DNA of 64,000 nt, taken from positions 1 through 64,000 of the forward strand of contig JBIIHW010000011.1 of the NCBI GenBank assembly GCA_044235425.1, in the 5' to 3' direction. The notes below the pieces were generated by a model. The model saw only the letters and a program-made list of their open reading frames with translations. It searched no databases and had not been told where the DNA came from. The stretch's first letter is position 1, and every line of letters begins with the position of its first letter. The translations under genes and the position numbers were made by a program. This document shows, piece by piece, positions 16,117-23,784 of the stretch. This DNA is from JBJSXJ01 sp044235425. GTDB taxonomy: Bacteria; Planctomycetota; Planctomycetia; Pirellulales; Pirellulaceae.

Positions 16117-18336
16117 ATGACAGCGACCGCAGTACGCCCATTCTATAAGGGACTCAGGGATTCGTTTCGATCTCGAGTTCAACGGACGAATGACAGGGGA
16201 CGCTGGTCCATTGCGATCGTGGTTCTGGCAGGTCTCTATTCTGGGGCGACGGAGTATGCAGCTGCGGAATTGCTGGGACTTCTGGAGGGCTTTCTGGTCA
16301 ATGGGAGCAGCACTCGGGTTTATGCGCAGGAACCGCCGCCGCAGGGAGGGCCCCAGCGAGCTCCGGGAAATCCGGGCAATGTGCCGGGTGGCGTTCCCGG
16401 AGGCCCAGGCGGTTTTCCGGGCGGCATACCAGGCGGTTTTCCGGGTGGAGGCCCAGGTGGTTTTCCGGGTGGACAAGAAATGAAAGTGCGGGAGCGATTT
16501 GACGCGAATCAGGATGGGTATCTTGATCGTGCGGAGCGACAGGAGGCTCGTGCTCAGCTTGCTAAGGAGCGTCCCGCGGGTGGTGGTCGTGGTGGGATGG
16601 GGCGTGGCCCGGGTGGTGGGTTTCCGGGTGGTGGGTTTCCGGGTGGTGGGTTTCCGGGTGGTGGGTTTCCGGGGCCCGGTGTTTTTCCGGGGCCCGGTGG
16701 TGGTGGGCCCGGTGGTGGTGGGCCCGGTGCTTTTCCGGCCGGGCCGCCTACGCAGATGCTGTCCGGTCACTTGCTGCGACAGGCGGACAAGGATCAAGAC
16801 GGAAAGCTCAGCGCTACGGAACTTACCACATTCTGGGAGCAACTTTTCCGGGCACACGATCAGGACCGGGATGGAAAGTTGGACGAGGCCGAAATGGCCC
16901 CGTTGCTGGAAAAGATTCTGCCAGCGCCGGGCTGGGGTGCGGGTGGTGGGCCGCCGGGTGGATTTCCCAGGCGCGAGACGCGCGAACCCGCCAAGCCTGG
17001 GGTGAAGTTGAGTCCTTCCGAGGTCGCGCAGTTTCAGGACGAAGCGTGGTTTGATCACCAAGTGCTAAGGACCCTGTTCTTCACTTTTGAGGAAGATGAC
17101 TGGGAGGCGGAGCTGGCGGAGTTTCACAATACCGATGTGGATGTACCGGCAAAGCTGCAGGTGGATGGTCGCGAGTATCCGCTGGTAGGAATGAGTTTTC
17201 GCGGCATGTCGTCGTATGGAATGGTCCCCGCCGGTTACAAGCGATCGTTCAATGTGGTGGTCGATCTGGTGGATGGCGAGCAGCGCGTGCACGGCCTGCG
17301 CACGCTCAATTTACTGAATGCGCACGAAGATCCCTCCTGTCTGAGTTCGGTACTTTATTCCCAGGTCGCTCGCCATTATCTACCGGCACCTCGAGCCAAT
17401 TTCGTGCGGGTGGTGGTCAATGGTGAGAACTGGGGTATCTACGTGAATGTGGAGCAGTTCAACAAGGATTTCCTGAAGGAGAATTTTCACACAACCAAAG
17501 GTGATCGCTGGAAGGTGCGGGGGAGTCCGGCGGGAGGCGGAGGCTTGGAATACCTGGGCGAGAATGTCGATGATTACCAGCGACGTTATCAGCTGAAGTC
17601 GGCGGATAAGCCGGAGGCATGGCAGGCGCTAATGACGCTCTGTCGCACCCTCAATCAAACTCCAGCGGAAGAGCTAGAGCGAGCGCTGGAGCCACTTTTG
17701 GATTTGGATGGCGTGCTACGCTTCCTGGCGTTGGATGTGGCTCTGATCAACAACGATGGCTATTGGGTGCGGGCGAGCGACTACAGTATCTATCGAGACT
17801 CGAAGGGTAAATTCCATCTCCTGCCACATGACATGAACGAGGCCTTTCATGGGCAGATGGGAGGGCCGGGAATGGGGCCACCGGGGATGCGCGGTGGGCG
17901 CGGTCCGGGGGATGCATCTGCGGTCGGTCAACCGGCGCGTCCTTCCCCCGTCGCTCTCGATCCACTTGTAGCCCTGGATGATCCGCGTAAGCCGCTGCGC
18001 AGTCGACTGCTGGCGGTGCCAGCTCTGCGCGAGCGTTATCTGCGGTATGTCCGTCAGATCGCGCAGGAACAGCTGGACTGGAAACAACTAGGCCCGACGG
18101 TCACCCATTTTCGGCGGCTGCTGGAACCCGAACTTGCGCGAGACACTCGTAAACTTTCTTCCTTGGAAGCCTTTTTACGAGCTACGGCGGACGAACCTAC
18201 GGAAGGCTCGCTGCGCGGATTCATCGAACAGCGACGGGCGTATTTGCTGAGTCATCCAGCTTTGGGCGCGCTGCACGACCCAGCCCCCGAATCGCGCCGG
18301 CCAGAATCTCGCGAACCAGGAAAGCCGGGACCATGA
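16117..18336 (+). CDS. CotH kinase family protein with EF-hands and Gly/Pro-rich repeats
   Basis: A 739-residue exported protein. After a hydrophobic N-terminal region (about 25-50) comes a Gly/Phe/Pro-rich low-complexity region (GGFPGG repeats) and three EF-hand-like loops: DANQDGYLDRAE, DKDQDGKLSATE and DQDRDGKLDEAE. The CotH domain follows from about residue 300: GMSFRGMSSYG, KRSFNVVVD, NLLNAHEDPSCL, NGENWGIYVNVEQ and the kinase-like LLPHDMNEAFHG. CotH proteins are atypical kinases; spore-coat CotH phosphorylates protein. The target here is unknown. ATG 16117 has GGAG just upstream. The gene overlaps the VTC gene, and that linkage to VTC and DUF4956 genes recurs in bacteria. Confidence 0.9.
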   Translation: MTATAVRPFYKGLRDSFRSRVQRTNDRGRWSIAIVVLAGLYSGATEYAAAELLGLLEGFLVNGSSTRVYAQEPPPQGGPQRAPGNPGNVPGGVPGGPGGFPGGIPGGFPGGGPGGFPGGQEMKVRERFDANQDGYLDRAERQEARAQLAKERPAGGGRGGMGRGPGGGFPGGGFPGGGFPGGGFPGPGVFPGPGGGGPGGGGPGAFPAGPPTQMLSGHLLRQADKDQDGKLSATELTTFWEQLFRAHDQDRDGKLDEAEMAPLLEKILPAPGWGAGGGPPGGFPRRETREPAKPGVKLSPSEVAQFQDEAWFDHQVLRTLFFTFEEDDWEAELAEFHNTDVDVPAKLQVDGREYPLVGMSFRGMSSYGMVPAGYKRSFNVVVDLVDGEQRVHGLRTLNLLNAHEDPSCLSSVLYSQVARHYLPAPRANFVRVVVNGENWGIYVNVEQFNKDFLKENFHTTKGDRWKVRGSPAGGGGLEYLGENVDDYQRRYQLKSADKPEAWQALMTLCRTLNQTPAEELERALEPLLDLDGVLRFLALDVALINNDGYWVRASDYSIYRDSKGKFHLLPHDMNEAFHGQMGGPGMGPPGMRGGRGPGDASAVGQPARPSPVALDPLVALDDPRKPLRSRLLAVPALRERYLRYVRQIAQEQLDWKQLGPTVTHFRRLLEPELARDTRKLSSLEAFLRATADEPTEGSLRGFIEQRRAYLLSHPALGALHDPAPESRRPESREPGKPGP

Positions 18337-19181
18337 TGGACGAGGTGGATACCGGTGAAGAGGACCGCGTGGCGGATTTGGTGATGTCGGGAGAAGTCCG
18401 TTTTCTTTCGCCCTCGTTTCGCGCCGCCAGCGATGAGGGCGGGCAGGCATTCGAGCTGAAGTTTCTGATTGCGGAAGAGCAATCGCGCGATGTTCGCTCT
18501 TGGGCGCGTGCTCATTTGCTTCCGGATCCGCACGGTGACCCGGCACTCTGCGGTGCCTATCTCACTCACAGTCTTTACAGCGATACGCTAGCGGGCGATG
18601 GGTATGCGCGTCGAGCGGGTTATCAGCGCCGCAAGTATCGCGTGCGGCGCTATGGAAATGCCGACTGGGTATCGCTGGAGCGTAAGACGCGGGTTGGGCG
18701 ACGTGTCGCGAAGCGGCGAGTGGTGGTGCAGGAAGCGGACCTGCAACGGCTGGAAATGGAATCCGGGGGAAATGCAGCTCCCAGCGGAGATCCCAAGACT
18801 GGCACAAATGCCGGCGGGGACGGCTGGGCGGGCAGCTGGTTCGCGCGAAGACTGCGCAAGAGTAAGCTCTTACCGAGATGCCAGGTTACCTATTTACGCG
18901 AGGCCTATGCGGGGATGTACGAGGGCCCCGTGAGACTCACCATGGATCGCGAGGTCTACGGGCAACCTCAGTACGAGTGGCGATTTGTGGAAACGGAAGC
19001 TGCGGTTCCGCTGCTGCCTGGCCAGGTCATCCTGGAATTCAAGTATCGCGCTCAGTTGCCGACAATTTTCAAACAGCTCATCAGCGATTTCGACTTGTTA
19101 CCAGCGGCAGTCTCCAAATATCGTCGCTGTCGAGACGCGTGGGATCGCCAGGAGTTGTCACGGGAGACGGAAGATGCCTGA
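18333..19181 (+). CDS. VTC-domain (polyphosphate polymerase-like) protein
   Basis: A 282-residue cytosolic protein of the VTC/CYTH tunnel-fold type. The family's strands are recognisable: ELKFLIAEEQ (the ExK-like entry strand), YQRRKYRVRRYG, WVSLERKTRVGRRVAKRR, GQVILEFKYR and the closing SKYRRCRD. In yeast Vtc4 such basic strands line the tunnel that makes polyphosphate from ATP. The bacterial activity is inferred from the fold. Its start overlaps the CotH stop (ATGATG over TGA), and its end overlaps the DUF4956 start by eight bases, so the three genes are a tight operon. Confidence 0.85.
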   Translation: MMDEVDTGEEDRVADLVMSGEVRFLSPSFRAASDEGGQAFELKFLIAEEQSRDVRSWARAHLLPDPHGDPALCGAYLTHSLYSDTLAGDGYARRAGYQRRKYRVRRYGNADWVSLERKTRVGRRVAKRRVVVQEADLQRLEMESGGNAAPSGDPKTGTNAGGDGWAGSWFARRLRKSKLLPRCQVTYLREAYAGMYEGPVRLTMDREVYGQPQYEWRFVETEAAVPLLPGQVILEFKYRAQLPTIFKQLISDFDLLPAAVSKYRRCRDAWDRQELSRETEDA

Positions 19182-19914
19182 TTGGTTGCAAGAATCGGCG
19201 TCAGCCAGTGGCGAACTGTCATGGTCGCTGATTGGGGTGCGACTGATTGTTGCGCTGCTGCTGGGCTGCGTGGTAGCGGCGATCTACTGGTATTCGCGCC
19301 GCACGCCCGTGACCGATTCGGCTCCTAGTTTAGTACCGACGTTGGTGCTCCTCACGGTCATCATTGCCATGGTGACACTCGCCATTGGCGACAGTGCCGC
19401 GCGGGCATTTGCTCTGGTGGGCTCACTGGCCATCGTACGTTTTCGCACCGTGGTCGATGATACTCGTGACACCGCTTTTGTCATTTTAGCCGTGGCGGTG
19501 GGGCTCTCGGCCGGCGCCGGATTCTTACGAGTGCCGCTTGTGGGGATACCGATCGCCGCCGTCGCTGCCTTTCTTTTTCAGGGGCGTCGCTCGGGACTCG
19601 GATCGGCTGTCCGTCGATCGTCTGCCGGTTCTGACCATTCGAGTCGCTTGGCGGACGAACAAACGTACCAGCTCGTACTGCGCCTGAGTCTTGGACAAGC
19701 CGATTCGCAGCGCCGGAGTGCCATGATGCAGCCTTTCGCGACGGAGCATGCGGTAGTCCAAGTGGCTACGGCTCGTCAGGGCAGCGTACTCGATGTGACC
19801 TATCGTGTGGTGCTGCGCGCCACGGCCGATCCGGCACTCTTCGTCGCCGAGTTCAATCGCCAGGAAGGGGTGCAGTCGGTGGAACTGCGCCGAGTGTCGG
19901 CGGCAGGCGAGTGA
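19174..19914 (+). CDS. DUF4956 family membrane protein
   Basis: A 246-residue inner-membrane protein. Hydrophobic segments lie at about 15-40 (VRLIVALLLGCVVAAIYWYS), 50-73 (LVPTLVLLTVIIAMVTLAIG) and 78-125, including the conserved SLAIVRFRTVVDDTRDTAF signature of DUF4956. A soluble C-terminal domain of about 100 residues follows. It overlaps the VTC gene, and DUF4956 proteins often pair with VTC proteins, so it may be a membrane partner of polymer synthesis. ATG 19174 is preceded by GGGAGACGG. Confidence 0.85.
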   Translation: MPDWLQESASASGELSWSLIGVRLIVALLLGCVVAAIYWYSRRTPVTDSAPSLVPTLVLLTVIIAMVTLAIGDSAARAFALVGSLAIVRFRTVVDDTRDTAFVILAVAVGLSAGAGFLRVPLVGIPIAAVAAFLFQGRRSGLGSAVRRSSAGSDHSSRLADEQTYQLVLRLSLGQADSQRRSAMMQPFATEHAVVQVATARQGSVLDVTYRVVLRATADPALFVAEFNRQEGVQSVELRRVSAAGE

Positions 19915-20005
19915 ACATTCGGCGCGCGGCAGCGATTAGGGGATGGTTTTCAAGGCCGTCTGGGTGTGAAATTCCGTTCACTCCTGCAGGATACGCTCGC
20001 CACGA

Positions 20006-20011
20006 TATAAT
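20006..20011 (+). promoter_or_regulatory. Possible -10 element (TATAAT)
   Basis: A perfect TATAAT lies 85 bases before the ATG at 20096 in an otherwise GC-rich gap. No good -35 hexamer sits at 16-18 bases, so the call rests on the -10 alone. Confidence 0.3.
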
Positions 20012-20095
20012 TTTTCATGCTTAACCAGTGGGAGTATTCTCCTGAGGGGCTATCAAAGGCAGGAATGCCATCCACAAACGCTTGGGAGGTCCCTG

Positions 20096-22615
20096 ATGGC
20101 AACTCGATGCCGTAATTTGCTGACCGCACTGATCTTGGGCGGTGTATTGGCTGGGCTGGCGGCATCCGGTACGAACTTTCTGCTCGCTCAGGAGCCGTCG
20201 GCTGACCGCCGCGGGGCGACGATTCGTCCGAGCGTAATTCTTGCGAGTCGCAATTCCAAGTCGCTGAAGCTGAAGGTGATTGTGGAAGGGGTGCGAACAG
20301 CGGAATCGGCGACGGGTGAGGAGCAAACGGTCTGGGAAGGAACCCTGCGACCGGGAGCCGTGCAGGCGATCGCTGGGGTAACGACCGGCGTTGCGATTGT
20401 GGAAGTGAATGGCAAAACCACGACTCATCAACTGCAAGGACAGCGTGCTTACGTACTGCGGCCGGCGAAACAAGGTGGGGCGATCGAGCTGGTGGAGCTT
20501 GCCTTTGGCAATGTTCCTGAGCTTAATCAGGAGGCTTTGGGGAAGGTCGTGCGCGAACCATCTGCAGCGCTGGTTGCGGGCAAACTGCCGGTGCTGCTGT
20601 GCCTGGATTCGCGCGAGCCCGAAAAGCAGAAATTGTGGGAGCCGCGCCTGCGAGCTCGCCTGCAAGCGGCCGCGGTGCATTTCAAAGCCGTGACCGGAAT
20701 TGAACTGGAGGTGGTCGCAGCTCGTTCATGGACTCCCAATCGCGTTACTCTCGATATCAACTTGGGAAAAAAAGACTTTCAGCAATCGGTGGAGCTTGGG
20801 GAAGCTCAACTGGCGATCGGCTTTAGTCGGCAATACAGTGTGACTCCCGATGAATATCCACGCAGCTCGAGCGCGCCTTCACTCTTGGCCTCCCATTTGC
20901 TTATTCCAGAGGTGAAGCCAGGGGTGAGTTCCGAGCAATGTTTGGCGATGTTGCTGCATGATTTGGGGCGTAGCTGGGGTGCCGTCTTGGTGCCGGAATC
21001 TACTTCACCATTACGGCCTGATTTAGCGGAGCCCGCTCGGCCCTGGCCACTGGCCTACGATCCTGCCAACGCGCTTATCATGTCGATCGTGGCGGGCGAG
21101 GTTCGCAGTCGCGGGGTTCGCGATCTGAAGGAACTGACCGCACCAAATTTGGAATATGTGACGGCCATTCGTCGGCGGCTCGATGCGGCGCTCAATCAAG
21201 CGCTCCAGGACCGGATCGCAGCGGAAAGCGATCCGGTGAATCCGGCGCCCAATCCAGTCGTTCCGCCGGACGCCGGTGCTCCCCTGCCCCGCCCCGCTTT
21301 TCCGGGGCGACCAGAGGCTGGACCAGCCGGAGCGCCGACGGCGACGAACGTGCGGCCAGTACCGCTCAACTTCGATCCCTTACCCAGCGGCAAAGAGTTT
21401 ACGGTGACGGAGGTCAAGTTGCCGGATGTGCCTGGCGGGGATTCCATTTGGACTGGCACGACCTTGGATCGTCGGGGGCGAGTGTGGTTGGCGGTTTCCA
21501 GCAGCAATCAGGAAGCCGGCTCGGCCCAAGTCATGGTTTATGATCCCGAGACAGGAGAAACCCGCTCGCTGGGTAGTGTCGCAGAATGGTTACAGAAGAC
21601 GCGGCGGTATCGCGAGGGGGAGCTCGCCGGGCAGATCATCACGCCGCTGGTTGCGACCGCCGATGGCAAAATCTATTTTGCCTCCTTAGGTGAAGATTTA
21701 CCTCGACCCAACCCCGAGCGTCGACCTCCCTGGGGCTCGCGGCTCTGGCGTTTGGATATGCAATCGGGGGAATGGGAGCACCTGGCGGTCGTTCCCGATG
21801 GGATCGTTTCGATTGTGGTTCGTGGTGATGCGGTTTACGCCCTGGCCTATCCAGGTCATGTTCTTTACCAGTTCCAATTGAAGACCGGTGAACTGCGAAA
21901 ACAGGATCTCGGATCGTTGGCGGGGCATTGTTGTCGCACGCTGCTTGTCGATCATCGTGGACATGCGTTTGTACCACGGATTCAGAATCTGGCTGGTAAG
22001 TCCGTGGAGCTTATGGAACTGAATGCATCGCTGGAACCTTTGGCGAGCACTTCGATTGAGTACTTTGGCACGGGAGCGACCACGGATCTGTCGGGCGTCA
22101 TGGGGAGCTGGGAGCAGGGAGATGGTACGGTCACCTTTCTGACCGCCGCTGGTGCCTTGTATCGAATTCGGGAACGATTGGCACTGAACGAGCCGACGGC
22201 GGTCGATCTGATTTCGCGCCATCCCGCGCAAACATCCGCGAACCTCTTGATCGCTACCGCTCAGGTAAATTCCGATCTGCTGTTTCTGGCTCAGCAGACC
22301 TCGGGGCCGATGACGGAGCGGCTGCAGCTGGTGATGACCACACTCCCACAGACCGCACGATTTGGCAGCGCTTTTCCCGGACTCGGGAATTATCCGGGTA
22401 TGGTGGTTCAGGGAACGGCGGGCTGGGGCGCAAATGGTGAGCTCTATCTGGCGGGCACCTATCCCCGTGGTACGCTCGAAGTTTCTCCCACTCTGGTGGA
22501 GAAACTGCGTCAAGCGGGCTGGCGTGCGGAGCAGATTGAACGCCTGAAGGAAAACGCTCGACGGACATCCCAGCCCATACTTTTCTCGGTTCGCTTGCCA
22601 GCAGGGGAAGAGTGA
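20096..22615 (+). CDS. Secreted protein with metzincin-like region and C-terminal beta-propeller
   Basis: An 839-residue exported protein with signal peptide (LLTALILGGVLAGLAASG, processed near residue 30). Residues about 125-400 contain LPVLLCLDSREPEKQ and LAMLLHDLGRSWGAVLV. The latter resembles a metzincin helix HELGHxxGA in which Glu became Asp and the second His became Arg (His288 onward), so zinc proteolysis is unlikely. A Pro-rich linker leads to a propeller from about residue 420 (WTGTTLDRRGRVWLAV, LLVDHRGHAFVPR). This propeller is clearly paralogous to the C-terminal half of the gene at 23770-26949. Function is unknown. The next ATG directly follows its TGA. Confidence 0.72.
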   Translation: MATRCRNLLTALILGGVLAGLAASGTNFLLAQEPSADRRGATIRPSVILASRNSKSLKLKVIVEGVRTAESATGEEQTVWEGTLRPGAVQAIAGVTTGVAIVEVNGKTTTHQLQGQRAYVLRPAKQGGAIELVELAFGNVPELNQEALGKVVREPSAALVAGKLPVLLCLDSREPEKQKLWEPRLRARLQAAAVHFKAVTGIELEVVAARSWTPNRVTLDINLGKKDFQQSVELGEAQLAIGFSRQYSVTPDEYPRSSSAPSLLASHLLIPEVKPGVSSEQCLAMLLHDLGRSWGAVLVPESTSPLRPDLAEPARPWPLAYDPANALIMSIVAGEVRSRGVRDLKELTAPNLEYVTAIRRRLDAALNQALQDRIAAESDPVNPAPNPVVPPDAGAPLPRPAFPGRPEAGPAGAPTATNVRPVPLNFDPLPSGKEFTVTEVKLPDVPGGDSIWTGTTLDRRGRVWLAVSSSNQEAGSAQVMVYDPETGETRSLGSVAEWLQKTRRYREGELAGQIITPLVATADGKIYFASLGEDLPRPNPERRPPWGSRLWRLDMQSGEWEHLAVVPDGIVSIVVRGDAVYALAYPGHVLYQFQLKTGELRKQDLGSLAGHCCRTLLVDHRGHAFVPRIQNLAGKSVELMELNASLEPLASTSIEYFGTGATTDLSGVMGSWEQGDGTVTFLTAAGALYRIRERLALNEPTAVDLISRHPAQTSANLLIATAQVNSDLLFLAQQTSGPMTERLQLVMTTLPQTARFGSAFPGLGNYPGMVVQGTAGWGANGELYLAGTYPRGTLEVSPTLVEKLRQAGWRAEQIERLKENARRTSQPILFSVRLPAGEE

Positions 22616-23683
22616 ATGAAAACCGGAGACCAGCAGCGGGGCAGGCCGAGTTTGCCTGTGATGATGAAGAGTGGTATCCGTGCGGGGTGGATGCTCACGC
22701 TAACTGTGCTTGTCGGCTGCGGCGGTTCCTTTCAGGCTTCGCGCTACATCATCTATGATTTGCGAGTGGGGGATCACAGCGAGCAGTTGTCGACAAACAG
22801 CGGTGTCCGCCCCAAATCCATCTTGAATCTCGGCGACAGTTTTTCCTACTCCGATTGCTTCCTTTGGCCCGAGCGAACGCGACTGGGGCAACCCCGGTTA
22901 CTGTCCTGTGACGGTTACATCTTCTATCCCAAAACTTGGGGGACTGCGCCTCAGGCAACATCGGCCTGGGGACGTGAAATCTTGCCTGAACTGCTGGCTC
23001 GGACTCGCCCTGAATTGGTCACCGTGTTTCTCGGTACTCACGATCTGCTGGGAGGGCAGGTTCCGTTGGAAGAGTATCGCGACAACATGCGGGCGATCAT
23101 TGAAATATGTCTCGAACACCGCGCCTTACCCGTCCTCTTTTCGATTCCCCCAGCCCAAGGAATCGACTTAGAGAAGCTTGCTGACTTCAATGCCAGCCTG
23201 CGCTATGAAACGCATGTTTTTCACGTTCCGATGATCGATACTGAGCGTCTATTTTTTGATCATGGAAGCTGGCCGATGCTGTGTCGCGATGGAATCCATC
23301 CGGATTCACTGCCCGACGGCACCGGTGGCTACGACATGATCAATCAAGCCTTCCGCTCTCTCTATCGACGGATTGAATTAGATGTCTTTGTGCGTGACCC
23401 CAGGGTGCAAGAACGAGAGACGTTAGCAAGTCATCAACGCCCAGATAACTTGATTGAAACATGGATTGATTCGAATCGGGATGGCGAGGTCGATATGTGG
23501 CGCTTTGAGTCGCCGACGACCGGTAATTCCCGGGAGGAATACGATAGCGACTTTGATGGCCAGATCGACGTCATCTGGCTCTTCCGCCAAGGACACCTGC
23601 GACAAGGTCGCGAAGATCTGGGGCGTGACGGGAAGTTTATTCCCTTCGTCATCAAGGATGGTTGGAAGAATGAAACTCCGTGA
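22616..23683 (+). CDS. SGNH/GDSL-type hydrolase lipoprotein with Ca-binding-like repeats
   Basis: A 355-residue protein with a lipobox (TVLVGC, Cys35). It has SGNH blocks: ILNLGDSFSYSD (Ser75 as nucleophile), VTVFLGTHDLLGG in the block III position (His instead of the usual Asn), and DGIHPDS supplying the Asp-His pair. The C terminus carries two Asp-rich loops (DSNRDGEVDMWR, DSDFDGQIDVIW) of the calcium-binding dockerin/thrombospondin type. It may deacylate a surface glycan, but the substrate is unknown. It starts at the base after the stop of the propeller protein gene, so the two are co-transcribed. Confidence 0.75.
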   Translation: MKTGDQQRGRPSLPVMMKSGIRAGWMLTLTVLVGCGGSFQASRYIIYDLRVGDHSEQLSTNSGVRPKSILNLGDSFSYSDCFLWPERTRLGQPRLLSCDGYIFYPKTWGTAPQATSAWGREILPELLARTRPELVTVFLGTHDLLGGQVPLEEYRDNMRAIIEICLEHRALPVLFSIPPAQGIDLEKLADFNASLRYETHVFHVPMIDTERLFFDHGSWPMLCRDGIHPDSLPDGTGGYDMINQAFRSLYRRIELDVFVRDPRVQERETLASHQRPDNLIETWIDSNRDGEVDMWRFESPTTGNSREEYDSDFDGQIDVIWLFRQGHLRQGREDLGRDGKFIPFVIKDGWKNETP

Positions 23684-23691
23684 GTACGGTG

Positions 23692-23784
23692 ACTGTGGAT
23701 TACTCTTACTGCGGATTACTCTTACTGCGGATTACTCTTACTGCGGATTACTCTTACTGCGGATTACTCTTACTGCGGATTACC
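23692..23784. repeat. 16-bp minisatellite between convergent genes
   Basis: The unit GCGGATTACTCTTACT is repeated five to six times, starting nine bases after the SGNH gene stop. The right end enters the final codons of the minus-strand VanZ/propeller gene and supplies its TAA stop (23770-23772). No stem-loop is formed, so it is not a terminator. Confidence 0.9.

Noticed and set aside
16093..17061. Long minus-strand frame with TTRKPTTRKP repeats
   Set aside because: It is the complement of the Gly-rich repeat of the CotH gene, whose own domains are clear.
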